From an uncultured Gemmatimonadota bacterium (GTDB lineage: Bacteria > Gemmatimonadota > Gemmatimonadetes > Gemmatimonadales > GWC2-71-9), in the NCBI GenBank assembly GCA_946887295.1, contig CAMPKP010000006.1:1-55886 (forward strand): a stretch of 55,886 nt of DNA. Reading direction: 5' to 3'. Below, piece after piece: positions 44,044-52,200 of the stretch. The position numbers were made by a program, and so were the translations under genes. Each line of letters opens with the position of its first letter. The stretch's first letter is position 1. The notes under the pieces were generated by a model. The model searched no databases. It saw only the letters and a list, made by a program, of their open reading frames with translations, and was not told the origin of the DNA.

Positions 44044-44861
44044 CGCCCAGGGTGAGCGTGGTCAGCACGGTGTACAACGGCGAGGCCTTCTTCGATCGAG
44101 CGGTCCCTGGCATCCTGACGCAGACCTTCGAGGACTTCGAGTTCATCCTGGTGGACGACGGCTCGAGCGATCGCAGCCTCGAAAAGCTTCGGGAGCTGGC
44201 CGCGAGTGACCGCCGCATCCGGGTGTTCGCGCCCGGGCGTCTGGGCGCTGCCGCCGCCTACAACTACGGTGTGGCCCAGGCCGCGGGGGAGTACGTCGCC
44301 CGCCAGGATTTCGACGACCGCAGCTATCCTGACCGCCTGCGCCACCAGGTGGCGCTGTTGGACGCGCATCCGGAGCTCGGCATCGTGGGCGGATACTACA
44401 TGCTGGTGGACGAGCGCCGGGGTGAGCGCTACGTGCGGATGCCGCCGACCGAGCACGGCGCCATCATCACGGCGATGGCGCGCTACGTTCCCATTGCCCA
44501 CACCGTGGCGACGTTCCGGCGGCGGGCATGGACCGAGGCGGGCGGCTATCCCATCGTCAACAACCTGATCGACCTGCGATTCTACCTGCGGGTGGCCAAG
44601 CTCGGCTGGAAGTTCGCCAATGTCCCCGAGATCGTGGGCGAGCACCACGTGCACGACTCCAGCTGGTTCCATCGCACGCTGAAGTACGCCGAGCGCCAGC
44701 GGGACCTGGCGCGGGTGCAGGCGCAGGTGGTCCGCGAGCTGGGACTCCCGCGCTGGATGTACCTGTACTCCCTGGGCCGTCACGCGTACGCCCACATCCC
44801 CCCTGGTCTCAAGCGCATGGTGCGCCGCGGGGTCGTCGGCTCGCAGGAACGGGATGTATGA
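44040..44861 (+). CDS. Glycosyltransferase family 2
   Basis: A 273-residue GT-A transferase. VSVVSTVYNGEAFFDRAV starts the nucleotide-binding fold; ILVDDGSSD holds the first aspartates and ARQDFDDRSYPDRL is the DXD-like metal site, read as DFDD. It should use a UDP- or GDP-sugar at the cytoplasmic face of the membrane. Start ATG at 44040 overlaps the polymerase stop and its own stop overlaps the next start, both as ATGA, so the three genes are a coupled block. Confidence 0.9.
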   Translation: MTPRVSVVSTVYNGEAFFDRAVPGILTQTFEDFEFILVDDGSSDRSLEKLRELAASDRRIRVFAPGRLGAAAAYNYGVAQAAGEYVARQDFDDRSYPDRLRHQVALLDAHPELGIVGGYYMLVDERRGERYVRMPPTEHGAIITAMARYVPIAHTVATFRRRAWTEAGGYPIVNNLIDLRFYLRVAKLGWKFANVPEIVGEHHVHDSSWFHRTLKYAERQRDLARVQAQVVRELGLPRWMYLYSLGRHAYAHIPPGLKRMVRRGVVGSQERDV

Positions 44862-46003
44862 GGGTCTGCTTTCTCTCCACCAGCATGGGCATGGGCGGAG
44901 CGGACAGCCAGCTGCTCTCCGCCGCGCAGGAGCTGCGCTCCCGGGGCCACGAGGTGCTCATCGTCTCGCTCACGCCGCTCGGCCCGATGGGCCTCGAGGC
45001 GCGAAGCGCCGGCATAGCCACGGAGTCGCTGGAGATGCGCCGTGGCCTGCCGGACCCACGGGGACTGTGGCGCCTGGTGCGCCTGGTGCGGGCGTGGCGC
45101 CCCGACGTGCTGCACAGCCACATGGTTCACGCCAATCTGATGGCGCGAGTGCTCCGGCTCATCGCTCCGGTCCCGGCGGTGGTCTCGACCATTCACAACA
45201 TCTACGAGGGCGGCCGCATCCGGATGGCGGCCTACCGGCTCACCAATTCGCTGGTCGACCGGATGACGATCGTGAGCCAGGCCGCTTTCGACCGCTTCGT
45301 GACGGAAGGCATCGTCCCCAGGGAGCTTCTCCGCGTGGTGCCCAACGGCGTGGACACCGATCGATTCCGGAACATCCCTGCCGGCGCGCGCGAGTCGGTG
45401 AGAGGATCGCTTGGTCTGGGGGGGGAGTTCGCGTGGCTGGCGGTCGGCCGCTTCGAGGTGGCCAAGGACTATCCCAACATGCTGCGCGCCTTCGCGAAGG
45501 TTCGCGAGCAGCAGCCGGAGGCCGTGCTGCTGCTGGTGGGTCGCGGATCGCTCCAGGAGGAGACGGAGACGCTGGTGCGCGACCTTGGGATCGCCGGCGG
45601 GGTGCGCTTCCTGGGAGTCCGCAGCGACGTCGCGGAGGTCATGAGCGCCGCCGATGGCTACGTGATGTCGTCCGCCTGGGAAGGCATGCCCATGGTGCTG
45701 CTCGAGGCCGCGGCGGCGGGGCTTCCCATCGTTGCGACCAGGGTCGGCGGCAACCACGAGGTCATCCGGGAGGAGGAGAGCGGCTTCCTGGTGGCGCCCC
45801 GTGATCCCGAGGCGCTCGGCCTGGCGATGCTGAGGTTGGGCGGCCTGCCCGAGGCGGCGCGGCGCGCGATGGGCCAGCGGGGGCGCGAGCACATCCGGGC
45901 TCATTATGACCTCGGCCGGGTGGCCGAGCGCTGGGAGGACCTGTACCGCGAGGTCCTCTCGCAGAAGGGCCTGGCCCTCGCCCCGGAGCTACCGCGTTGC
46001 TGA
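44858..46003 (+). CDS. Glycosyltransferase family 4
   Basis: A 381-residue GT-B transferase with STSMGMGGADSQLLSAAQEL at the N-terminus, VPNGVDTDRFRNIPAG at the domain junction and SSAWEGMPMVLLEAAAAGLPIVATRVGGN as the EX7E donor site. By eye it resembles the WcaL/Wcl group of repeat-unit transferases. Coupled to the GT2 gene by ATGA. It ends the plus-strand unit and its last 15 nt overlap the convergent membrane mannosyltransferase gene. Confidence 0.88.
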   Translation: MRVCFLSTSMGMGGADSQLLSAAQELRSRGHEVLIVSLTPLGPMGLEARSAGIATESLEMRRGLPDPRGLWRLVRLVRAWRPDVLHSHMVHANLMARVLRLIAPVPAVVSTIHNIYEGGRIRMAAYRLTNSLVDRMTIVSQAAFDRFVTEGIVPRELLRVVPNGVDTDRFRNIPAGARESVRGSLGLGGEFAWLAVGRFEVAKDYPNMLRAFAKVREQQPEAVLLLVGRGSLQEETETLVRDLGIAGGVRFLGVRSDVAEVMSAADGYVMSSAWEGMPMVLLEAAAAGLPIVATRVGGNHEVIREEESGFLVAPRDPEALGLAMLRLGGLPEAARRAMGQRGREHIRAHYDLGRVAERWEDLYREVLSQKGLALAPELPRC

Positions 46004-47506
46004 CGTGGTGTCCAAGCCCGCGGGACCGGCGGGCGGGCACCGATAGACCTGAAGGTATTGCTGCCTGAAGTCCAGCCGCCCCCTGCCGATCGTATTGCTC
46101 ATCTGACAGTTCCCATACATCCAGTCCGCCAGTCCACCGGGCTTGAGATTGGTGCGCAGCGCGTGCGCCGGGGCCGGGGCGATGACCCAGACTGCCCGGC
46201 CCTCCGAGCGCTGCAGCTCGTTCAGCGCCTCGTCGAGCGGCGCGGGATTCGGGCGGAGCTTCTGGACCGCCGGGCCCTTCAGATAGTGCGCCAGGACCAT
46301 CGGCTGATCCGAGAAGACGACGTCACCCGGGGAAAGTCGCGGCTTCAGCCACTGCGCCACACCCCTGAAATCGAAGCGGCGCCCGTTGCGGTACTGCGAC
46401 ACGAGCGTCGGTGCACCGGCTGTGATGAAGAGGACGAGGATCGTGATCGGTACCAGCCACCGGGGACGCACGTGCCAGTCGACCTGAAAGATCCGCTCGA
46501 GCAGCACCCCCACGCCGAGGAAGAACACCGGTGCCGTCGGCAGGAGGTAGAAGGTGGAGACGGGTGTCCGGACCGAGACGAGGGCGATGAAAGCCAGCGG
46601 AAAGATCGCCAGGCTGGTGAGGAACATGCCCAGGGCTCGGTCGCGCTGCCAGATCAGGTAGACCCCGACTGCGCCTCCGAGCGCGACGGGAAGGGTCAGG
46701 CCTTCCAAGTACGCCGTCAGCAGCACCATCTGCTTGATCCCATGTCCGCGCTTGGGACCATGAAGGAATTGCCCCATTCCCGGATTCTGATCATGCATGG
46801 AGATCCATGATTGGAAGAGCGGGAACAGCCGGACCAGCGCCACAGCCACCAGCACGAGGCCGACCACCGCGCCCCAGCGAAAGCTCCGGTGATTCCACGC
46901 CTGCCGCAGGTACTGGGGCCGCAGGTAGGTCACCGCAAGCCAGATCGCGGGCCCGCCGACGAGCAGGATCGAGACCGGATGCGCCAGCACCGCGAGGACC
47001 GCGGTCACGAGACCGAGCGCGAGCGCCTTGCGGTTGCCGTCGCGCAGTCCGAGGTAGATGGCATACGGGTAGATGGCCGAGAGGAGGAAGACCAGCGACC
47101 AGTAGCGCGCGAACTGTGAGTAGAACACGTGCAGCCCGCTCACCGTCAGCATCAGCGCGCCGAAGAGCGCGGCGCGGGTCCCGATGAGGCGTCGGCCGAC
47201 CAGATAGAGGGCCGGAATGGCGAGGACGCCGAACAGGGCAGGGAGGATGCGAAGGCCGAGCTCGTCCAGCGGCCGGACCGCGCCCACCAGGTAGTAATTG
47301 AGCAGGTAGCCCAGCGGGCGCGGGTTGCCCCAGCGGGGGTTGAGGGAGTCCCGCAGGGTGAACATTTCGGTCGCTTCGAAGTTCCACTCGCCGAGCCGCC
47401 AGAATCTGAGTGCGATGGCCAGCACGGTCAGGCCGGCGATTACGAGGCCGGGGCTGAGCCCCGGCTCCTGGGTATCCCTGGCAGCCATTCCCCCTGCTGA
47501 ATCCAT
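45989..47506 (-). CDS. Membrane glycosyltransferase of the ArnT/PMT type (GT-C)
   Basis: A 505-residue protein with about ten to twelve helices. RLGEWNFEATEMFTLRDSLNP is the first periplasmic loop with the acidic residues of GT39/GT83 enzymes; LFGVLAIPALYLVGRRLIGTRAALFGALMLTVSGLHVFYSQFARYW is the conserved stretch across helices 2-4. Such enzymes use polyprenyl-phosphate sugars on the periplasmic side. The start is ATG at 47506 because a perfect GGAGGT sits seven bases upstream; the frame is open to 47716. A soluble domain of about 160 residues ends the protein. It may decorate the exported polysaccharide or a lipid (inference). Confidence 0.82.
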   Translation of the reverse strand: MDSAGGMAARDTQEPGLSPGLVIAGLTVLAIALRFWRLGEWNFEATEMFTLRDSLNPRWGNPRPLGYLLNYYLVGAVRPLDELGLRILPALFGVLAIPALYLVGRRLIGTRAALFGALMLTVSGLHVFYSQFARYWSLVFLLSAIYPYAIYLGLRDGNRKALALGLVTAVLAVLAHPVSILLVGGPAIWLAVTYLRPQYLRQAWNHRSFRWGAVVGLVLVAVALVRLFPLFQSWISMHDQNPGMGQFLHGPKRGHGIKQMVLLTAYLEGLTLPVALGGAVGVYLIWQRDRALGMFLTSLAIFPLAFIALVSVRTPVSTFYLLPTAPVFFLGVGVLLERIFQVDWHVRPRWLVPITILVLFITAGAPTLVSQYRNGRRFDFRGVAQWLKPRLSPGDVVFSDQPMVLAHYLKGPAVQKLRPNPAPLDEALNELQRSEGRAVWVIAPAPAHALRTNLKPGGLADWMYGNCQMSNTIGRGRLDFRQQYLQVYRCPPAGPAGLDTTSATR

Positions 47507-47593
47507 GCACGGACCTCCGAGCAGTATCTGGTGTAAGTGGTGACGCGGCAGGTGAATGTCGCGGGCCGCGTGGGTGCCCGGTAGGGGTGGGGC

Positions 47594-47611
47594 GGTGCAA
47601 GGAGTTGCACC
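47594..47611. repeat. Inverted repeat, possible operator
   Basis: GGTGCAA and TTGCACC flank a 4-nt spacer (ggag). Confidence 0.35.
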
Positions 47612-47644
47612 AGGCACTTGGGCCCTGCAAAACCACTTGACAAA

Positions 47645-47660
47645 GGTGACGGGCGTCACC
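47645..47660. repeat. Inverted repeat, possible operator
   Basis: GGTGACG and CGTCACC flank two bases, forming a 16-bp near-perfect palindrome just downstream of a TTGACA box. Confidence 0.35.
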
Positions 47661-47732
47661 AAACTTGTCCCCGGCGCGAGCTCAAGACAACGAGATGACA
47701 CCACCCTGGTGTTCATTCCTTCGTGCCCTGGC

Positions 47733-47749
47733 AGACTAGTTCCTAGTCT
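47733..47749. repeat. Inverted repeat, possible operator
   Basis: AGACTAG and CTAGTCT flank three bases (ttc). Confidence 0.35.
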
Positions 47750-47927
47750 CAGCGTACCCCGTAACTCACCATCACATCACTGGCTCCGGCGGTAACCCCG
47801 CCTGTGTCCGTTGCGCCAGGACTCATCTACGATGAGCCGCCGCTCTGGCCGTGCCGAGCGATGGCCCCTCGCCTGCCGCAATCAGTGTGTCCCCTCACGC
47901 CGTTGTTACGGAGAGGAAAATCCTCGT

Positions 47928-48911
47928 ATGGCCTACAGCTTCAAATTGTCCCGCAGGATTGCGCGCCTCCGAGCCCCCGCCTGTGCCGCTCTCATTGCAG
48001 CTCTCGCCGCGTGTGACAGCTCCGAGTCGCTCGACCCCAACAGCGGGATTATCCCGGACGCCGCCGATCAGAGCGGGATCACCGAGGTAACGGTCGAGGA
48101 TGCGGTCGACGCAGCGGCGGTCGGTGAGCCTACGCTGGCCTCGATCTCGTTTGCGGGAGGCATTCCCATCGGCATGGCGGCACAGCCGCTCAGCCTGTTC
48201 GGCTCGCGGTTCAACGGCGCCAAGCTCACGATCGCGCCGGGCCAGCTCATGAGCCAGCTGTCCTCCGTCAAGAACCGCGGCGGCAGGATCGTGCTCATGA
48301 TGGCCGGCAACCCGCGGCACTACAAGACCGACGGCCACTTCGACCTGAACAAGTGGAAGAACCGGGTCGACCAGTTCAAGGGCGTCAGGTTCGACTCGTA
48401 TGTCAAGGACGGCACCATCATCGGGCACTACCTGCTGGACGAGCCGAACGACCCGCGCAACTGGAACGGAAAGCCGGTCTCGCCCTCCACGCTCGAGGAG
48501 ATGGCCAGGTACAGCAAGCAGATCTGGCCCGACCTTCCCACCATCGTCCGCGTGGAACCCAGCTATCTCAGCAGCAGCCACAGGTACCTCGACGCCGCCT
48601 GGGCGCAGTACCTCTGGCGCCGCGGCAACGTCAACGAATACATCCGGGAGAACGTCGCGGCGGCCCAGAAGCGGGGGCTCGGTCTGGTCGTCGGGCTCAA
48701 CGTCCTCCACGGCGGCAACCCGAACGGCACCAAGATGAGCCCGAGCGAGGTGGAGTCCTGGGGCTCGGCGATGCTGAGCAGCACCTACCCCTGCGCCTTC
48801 ATCATGTGGCAGCACAACTCCACCTACCTGTCGACCAGCGGGATCGGCAGCGCGATGGAGGCCCTGCGCCGCAAGGCGGAGAGCCGGAGCTCGAGGAGCT
48901 GCCGCGGCTGA
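47928..48911 (+). CDS. Secreted lipoprotein with barrel-like domain, paralogue of 25305
   Basis: A 327-residue protein. The signal peptide ends in LAAC (about residues 26-29), so it should be a lipoprotein. After a 40-residue acidic linker the domain starts at GIPIGMAAQP and shares blocks with the C-terminal domain of the protein at 25305: FDLNKWKNR, DGTIIGHYLLDEP, LNVLHGG and MSPSEVESWG, with a similar Arg/Ser-rich CRG ending. It lacks the Ig-like repeats. DEP may carry a catalytic glutamate; a second catalytic acid could not be fixed (RVEPSY is one candidate). Start ATG at 47928 has GGAGAGG upstream. A perfect hairpin terminator follows. Confidence 0.75.
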   Translation: MAYSFKLSRRIARLRAPACAALIAALAACDSSESLDPNSGIIPDAADQSGITEVTVEDAVDAAAVGEPTLASISFAGGIPIGMAAQPLSLFGSRFNGAKLTIAPGQLMSQLSSVKNRGGRIVLMMAGNPRHYKTDGHFDLNKWKNRVDQFKGVRFDSYVKDGTIIGHYLLDEPNDPRNWNGKPVSPSTLEEMARYSKQIWPDLPTIVRVEPSYLSSSHRYLDAAWAQYLWRRGNVNEYIRENVAAAQKRGLGLVVGLNVLHGGNPNGTKMSPSEVESWGSAMLSSTYPCAFIMWQHNSTYLSTSGIGSAMEALRRKAESRSSRSCRG

Positions 48912-48934
48912 ATCAGGCCGGCAGCCAAGCACGC

Positions 48935-48969
48935 AAACGGGGGCCGCGGATCATCCGCGGCCCCCGTTT
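48935..48969. terminator. Bidirectional intrinsic-type terminator
   Basis: A perfect 16-bp stem (48935-48950 with 48954-48969) and 3-nt loop lies between convergent genes. It begins with AAA and ends with TTT, giving short T-runs in both directions. Confidence 0.8.
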
Positions 48970-48994
48970 CGCTCAGGCCCGTTTCGCTCAGGCC
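48965..48994. repeat. 15-bp tandem duplication
   Basis: CGTTTCGCTCAGGCC occurs twice without gap (48965-48979 and 48980-48994). The first copy includes the end of the terminator stem, which suggests slippage or template switching next to the hairpin. Confidence 0.7.
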
Positions 48995-49000
48995 TGCCGC

Positions 49001-49747
49001 TCACCAGCCGCCGCGGCGGAACAGAATGACGGGAATGGTCCGAAGCATGATGCGGAGGTCTTCCCAGAGGCTCTGGCGCCGGATGTACTCCAGGTCGTAG
49101 CGGACCTTGGTCCGCACGTCGTCGAGCGAGCGATCGTAGTGGTGGTTGATCTGGGCCAGCCCGGTGATCCCCGGCTTGGCCCGCTGGCGCAGCGGATACT
49201 CCGCGATGTGGCCCCGCAGCTCGGCGAAGATCGTGGGGCGCTCGGGCCGCGGGCCCACGATGTTCATCTCGCCCCGCATCACGTTGAGCAGCTGGGGGAT
49301 CTCGTCCAGCCGGTACTGGCGCAGGAAGCGCCCCACCGGGGTGATGCGGGGATCGTCCTGGGTGGCCCAGACCGCGCCGGTGCCGCTCTCGGCATCCACC
49401 CGCATCGTGCGGAACTTGTAGATGGTGAAGAGCCGGCCACCGTGGTCGAGGGTGCGCCGGTGGTTCCCGGCCTCGGCGCCGGGCGTGCGCCGGTCGAGCC
49501 CGACCCGCTCCTGGGTGTAGAGCACCGGGCCGCGCGAGGACAGCTTGACGGCCACGGCGATGAGAAGCAGGACGGGAAGCAGCGCGACCAGCGCGAGGAG
49601 CGCGAGCACGAAGTTGACCCAACGGGTCACCCGTGCGCCCACCGCGCTCCGGGAAGCGTCCGAGACGACCTCTCGATCCCTCTCGAGCGTCGCGAAAGTC
49701 TGCGGCGAAGATCCAACCCGCTCGACCAGGGCTTCCATCCAGCGCAT
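49001..49747 (-). CDS. Priming sugar-phosphate transferase (polyprenyl glycosylphosphotransferase)
   Basis: A 248-residue monotopic enzyme of the bacterial sugar transferase family. One hydrophobic helix (NFVLALLALVALLPVLLLIA) precedes the catalytic core: YKFRTMRVDAE, the conserved DE pair in YRLDEIPQLLNVMRGEM, IVGPRPERP and KPGITGLAQIN. It transfers a sugar-1-phosphate to undecaprenyl phosphate and so starts the repeat unit. I chose ATG at 49747 because the longer open frame (to 49852) contains the -24/-12 promoter at 49812-49826; a GTG at 49750 is also possible. An insert of about 15 residues (TPGAEAGNHRR) splits the region before KFRTM. Confidence 0.9.
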   Translation of the reverse strand: MRWMEALVERVGSSPQTFATLERDREVVSDASRSAVGARVTRWVNFVLALLALVALLPVLLLIAVAVKLSSRGPVLYTQERVGLDRRTPGAEAGNHRRTLDHGGRLFTIYKFRTMRVDAESGTGAVWATQDDPRITPVGRFLRQYRLDEIPQLLNVMRGEMNIVGPRPERPTIFAELRGHIAEYPLRQRAKPGITGLAQINHHYDRSLDDVRTKVRYDLEYIRRQSLWEDLRIMLRTIPVILFRRGGW

Positions 49748-49811
49748 CACGTAGATCGTCCGATTCCTGAGCCAGGGTGAAGGGCGGGAGCGTGCGCGGA
49801 ACCGCCTTTTT

Positions 49812-49826
49812 CGCACGATCCATGCC
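49812..49826 (-). promoter_or_regulatory. Sigma-54-type (-24/-12) promoter of the priming transferase
   Basis: On the minus strand the element reads GGCATGGATCGTGCG, with GG and GC 12 bases apart. It lies about 65 nt upstream of the ATG at 49747 and matches the three plus-strand copies. Confidence 0.7.
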
Positions 49827-49935
49827 CGCGATGCGGGGTCGCGAAATGGCATCGTGCAGGTGACATAGAATGTGTTGCGGCAACCACTTAGGGATACGAA
49901 TTAGAGTGACTTCTAGGTGGGAACGAACGGCGCTT

Positions 49936-49948
49936 GTGGTAAATCGCC
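49936..49948 (+). promoter_or_regulatory. Putative activator site upstream of the priming transferase (inverted)
   Basis: GTGGTAAATCGCC matches the motif at 27383 with two changes. It is on the strand opposite to the gene it would control, about 110 bp upstream of the -24 element; enhancer sites work in either orientation. Confidence 0.4.
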
Positions 49949-49977
49949 TACATTCACGGCCGCGTGCGGTGACAGGC

Positions 49978-50124
49978 TCACGCCCGCAGCGCCCACCATC
50001 GCACCAGCAGCGTGGCGCTTGCCGCCAGCAGCAGATGCACGGCGCCCGCGGTTACCGAGGCGAAGAAAACCAGCGCGATCCAGGCGAGCAGCGACACGAT
50101 CGCGGCCAGCAGCGTGAGCGACAT
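49978..50124 (-). CDS. 48-residue two-helix membrane protein (lmo0937/DUF5670-like)
   Basis: A tiny hydrophobic protein. Two helices, LTLLAAIVSLLAWIALVFF and AGAVHLLLAASATLLVRWW, are joined by a short turn. The second helix with its conserved histidine (TAGAVHLLLAASATLLVR) recalls the lmo0937 family of about 48 residues, whose function is unknown. The ATG at 50124 has a very good GGAGGGAG ribosome site seven bases upstream, which supports a real gene; the upstream in-frame ATG at 50172 does not. It is divergent from the candidate RNA gene. Confidence 0.7.
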   Translation of the reverse strand: MSLTLLAAIVSLLAWIALVFFASVTAGAVHLLLAASATLLVRWWALRA

Positions 50125-50156
50125 CGACTCCCTCCGGAATTGGGGCTTATCACACG

Positions 50157-50185
50157 TTGACGCTAGGCACACCGGTTTCTATCTT
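50157..50185 (+). promoter_or_regulatory. Sigma-70-type promoter of the candidate RNA gene
   Basis: TTGACG (50157-50162) and TATCTT (50180-50185) with a 17-bp spacer form the best housekeeping-type promoter seen in the window. No plausible coding start lies close behind it. Confidence 0.6.
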
Positions 50186-50191
50186 ACCATT

Positions 50192-50378
50192 CGCGGTGAC
50201 GGGGAGCCACATTATTGAGCCAACAGGTCCGATGATGGGTCCGAATGCCGTGGCGGATGCCATGCCCCTCGGGGGAAGGCAGAAGTCAAGGTGAGGACGC
50301 CGAGCATTCTCATTGGGCTTCAATAATCCTCTTCGTTGCCGTCCTAGACGCCGATCTCTTCGCGAGGTCGGCGTTTTT
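50192..50378 (+). ncRNA. Candidate structured non-coding RNA, 6S-like in outline
   Basis: About 185 nt between a sigma-70-type promoter and an intrinsic terminator, with no good reading frame. It folds by eye into a rod: GACGG (50198) pairs CCGTC (50339); ATTATTGA-GCC (50211-50221) pairs GGC-T-TCAATAAT (50316-50327); an asymmetric open region follows; GAATGC (50243) pairs GCATTC (50304); GGCG (50252) pairs CGCC (50298); and a terminal hairpin is TGCC..CCCC/GGGG..GGCA (50258-50281). Length, closing stem, central bubble and terminal stem resemble 6S RNA, which binds RNA polymerase, but I cannot confirm conserved bases. It could instead be a leader of the downstream pterin operon. Confidence 0.5.
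50348..50378 (+). terminator. Intrinsic terminator of the candidate RNA
   Basis: Arms 50348-50358 and 50364-50374 form an 11-bp stem with one G-U pair and a 5-nt loop, followed by five T residues. Confidence 0.8.
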
Positions 50379-50442
50379 GCTGCGACCGGCGCCCCGTCGG
50401 GCGCCCTAGCCCCGGTTCCCCGGACCCCCCATCTTCCCAGCC

Positions 50443-50856
50443 ATGCCTAGAGCGAGCGTCACCCGCAAGGTCCACTTCAACGCGGCCCACCGGGTGCACA
50501 ATCCCAGGTTTTCCGACGAGTGGAACCGCGAGACGTTCGGTGAGTGCAACAACCCGAACTATCACGGCCACAACTACGAGCTGGAGCTCACGGTCGAGGG
50601 CGAGATCGATCCCGACACCGGGTACGTCCTCGACCTCAATCGGCTGAAGCACCTCGCGGAAGAGCGCATACTCCGCCGACTGGACCACAAGAACCTGAAC
50701 CTCGACGTGGAGTGGTTCAGGGACCTGATCCCCACCTCGGAGAACGTCGCCCTGGTCTGCTGGAGAGAATTGCGGGCCGCGCTTCCCGAGACTCTCACCC
50801 TCCGGCTGCGACTCTGGGAGACGCCGAGGAACTATGTCGACTATCAAGGCGCATAA
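50443..50856 (+). CDS. 6-pyruvoyl-tetrahydropterin synthase-like (PTPS/QueD family)
   Basis: A 137-residue pterin synthase. Zinc ligands are H16 (FNAAHR), H41 and H43 (YHGHNY); the catalytic cysteine is C35 ([12 protein letters not shown]). The runs [28 protein letters not shown] and LWETPRN closely follow the animal PTPS pattern rather than the short bacterial QueD. It would convert dihydroneopterin triphosphate to 6-pyruvoyl-tetrahydropterin, or act as QueD in queuosine synthesis. FolE and an SDR follow with overlaps, which favours tetrahydrobiopterin. The ATG of folE lies inside its last 23 nt. Confidence 0.85.
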   Translation: MPRASVTRKVHFNAAHRVHNPRFSDEWNRETFGECNNPNYHGHNYELELTVEGEIDPDTGYVLDLNRLKHLAEERILRRLDHKNLNLDVEWFRDLIPTSENVALVCWRELRAALPETLTLRLRLWETPRNYVDYQGA

Positions 50857-51466
50857 GAACCGCACCAGCGTGACGCACCCGGAGCTCGAGCCCTCTCACC
50901 TGGAGCCGTTCGCCGAGAAGGTGCGCGACATCCTGGGCGCGCTGGGAGAGGACCCGGGGCGGGAGGGCCTGGTGAAGACTCCCGAGCGGGTGGAGTCCTC
51001 GCTCCGCTGGCTCACCCAGGGATACCGGATGACGGTCGAGGACGCCGTGGGCGACGCGGTGTTCGAGGAAACCCACCAGAGCATGATCATGGTTCGAGAC
51101 ATCGAGCTGTATTCGATGTGCGAGCACCACCTGCTCCCGTTCTTCGGCCGGGCCCACGTCGCGTACATCCCCGACGGGAAGATCCTGGGCCTCTCCAAGG
51201 TCGCCCGCATCGTGGACGTCTTCGCCCGCCGGCTGCAGGTCCAGGAGCGGCTGACCGACCAGGTCGCCGATGCCATCATGGACGTGCTCCGCCCCACGGG
51301 TGTCGGAGTCGTCATCGAGGCGGCGCACTTCTGCATGATGATGCGCGGGGTCGAGAAGCAGAACTCGCGCACGGTCACCAGCGCCCTGCGTGGCATCTTC
51401 CGGGACGACTCCAAGACCCGGGTCGAGTTTCTCCGGCTCGCGCACGGCGGGCGAACCAACGAGTGA
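50834..51466 (+). CDS. folE: GTP cyclohydrolase I FolE
   Basis: A 210-residue type I GTP cyclohydrolase. Zinc ligands are C96 and H99 in MCEHHLLPF and C167 in [33 protein letters not shown] and [13 protein letters not shown] are family signatures. It makes 7,8-dihydroneopterin triphosphate from GTP, the substrate of the upstream PTPS-like enzyme. The gene overlaps PTPS by 23 nt and the SDR by GTGA, so the three are one translational unit. It may serve folate as well. Confidence 0.95.
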   Translation: MSTIKAHKNRTSVTHPELEPSHLEPFAEKVRDILGALGEDPGREGLVKTPERVESSLRWLTQGYRMTVEDAVGDAVFEETHQSMIMVRDIELYSMCEHHLLPFFGRAHVAYIPDGKILGLSKVARIVDVFARRLQVQERLTDQVADAIMDVLRPTGVGVVIEAAHFCMMMRGVEKQNSRTVTSALRGIFRDDSKTRVEFLRLAHGGRTNE

Positions 51467-52200
51467 CGCCACTGGCGGGCCGGGTCGCGCTCGTCACCGG
51501 CGCGACCCGCGGGATCGGCGCCGCGGCGGCCGCGGCGCTGGCCGGGGCCGGCGCCCGGGTCGTGCGGGTCGCCCGCACCTTTCCCCGGCCTGAAGCAGGC
51601 CCGTATCTCGATGTCGCCTGCGATCTGACCGAGCCCGCGCAGGTCGAGGAGCTCGCCGCGCGCGTGCTGGCCGCGGAGGGCGTGCCGGCCGTGGTCGTCA
51701 GCAGCGCCGGCGGGTTCCTGCTCCAGCCGCTCGAGCGCACCACGCCGGCTGACTTCGAGGCTCAGGTCGCGGTCAATCTCCGGGCGCCGTTTCTCCTTGC
51801 CAGGGCGCTGCTGCCGGCCATGCGCGAGGCCGGTGGCGGCATCTTCATCAGCATCGGCAGCGTGGCCGACCACGTCGGACTCCCCGAGAACGCCGCCTAC
51901 GCCGCCAGCAAATACGGCCTCCGCGGGCTGCACGAGACTCTCGCCGCGGAGTATCGCGGAACCGGCGTTCGCCTCACACTGATCTCGCCCGGCGCGACCG
52001 ATACCGCCCTTTGGGATCCCTTCCATCCGGAGCGCCGCCCCGGCTTTCCTTCGCGTGCCGCGATGCTGCGGCCCGCGGATGTCGCGGACGCCGTCCTGTT
52101 TGCCGCCACCCGGCCCGAGCACGTGCACGTGGATTGGATGAGGCTGCAACCGTCCGGGCGTGCGCGCTCCAGCCCCGATCCATCGGATGCTCATGCCTGA
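51463..52200 (+). CDS. Short-chain dehydrogenase/reductase, possible sepiapterin-reductase role
   Basis: A 245-residue classical [12 protein letters not shown] (about 12-20) binds the cofactor; the catalytic triad is the serine in ISIGSVADH and tyrosine and lysine in AAYAASKYG; the PG motif is LISPGATDT. Start GTG at 51463 overlaps the folE stop as GTGA. By itself it could be a 3-oxoacyl-ACP reductase or other SDR. The position behind PTPS and FolE suggests it reduces the 6-pyruvoyl side chain as sepiapterin reductase does; this is inference from context. Confidence 0.7.
   Translation: MTPLAGRVALVTGATRGIGAAAAAALAGAGARVVRVARTFPRPEAGPYLDVACDLTEPAQVEELAARVLAAEGVPAVVVSSAGGFLLQPLERTTPADFEAQVAVNLRAPFLLARALLPAMREAGGGIFISIGSVADHVGLPENAAYAASKYGLRGLHETLAAEYRGTGVRLTLISPGATDTALWDPFHPERRPGFPSRAAMLRPADVADAVLFAATRPEHVHVDWMRLQPSGRARSSPDPSDAHA

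Larger units (their letters stand above)
47507..47927. other. 421-bp divergent intergenic region with three palindromes
   Basis: No gene is supported between the membrane glycosyltransferase and the second lipoprotein. Three separate 7-bp inverted repeats (47594-47611, 47645-47660, 47733-47749) lie within 160 bp, and a TTGACA box occurs at 47637-47642 without a good -10. The region has no -24/-12 element. Confidence 0.5.

Noticed and set aside
47492..47506. GTGCATGGATTCAGC on the minus strand resembles the -24/-12 element
   Set aside because: It lacks the first G of GG and the TGC end, matches only 11 of 14 positions, and overlaps the start codon of the membrane glycosyltransferase.
47594..47611. 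GGTGCAA-N4-TTGCACC as a possible sigma-54 promoter
   Set aside because: GG and GC are 13 bases apart instead of 12; it is better explained as an inverted repeat.
49748..49852. Longer N-terminus for the priming transferase
   Set aside because: The extra codons include the -24/-12 promoter and look basic and low in complexity; the ATG at 49747 gives a normal family N-terminus.
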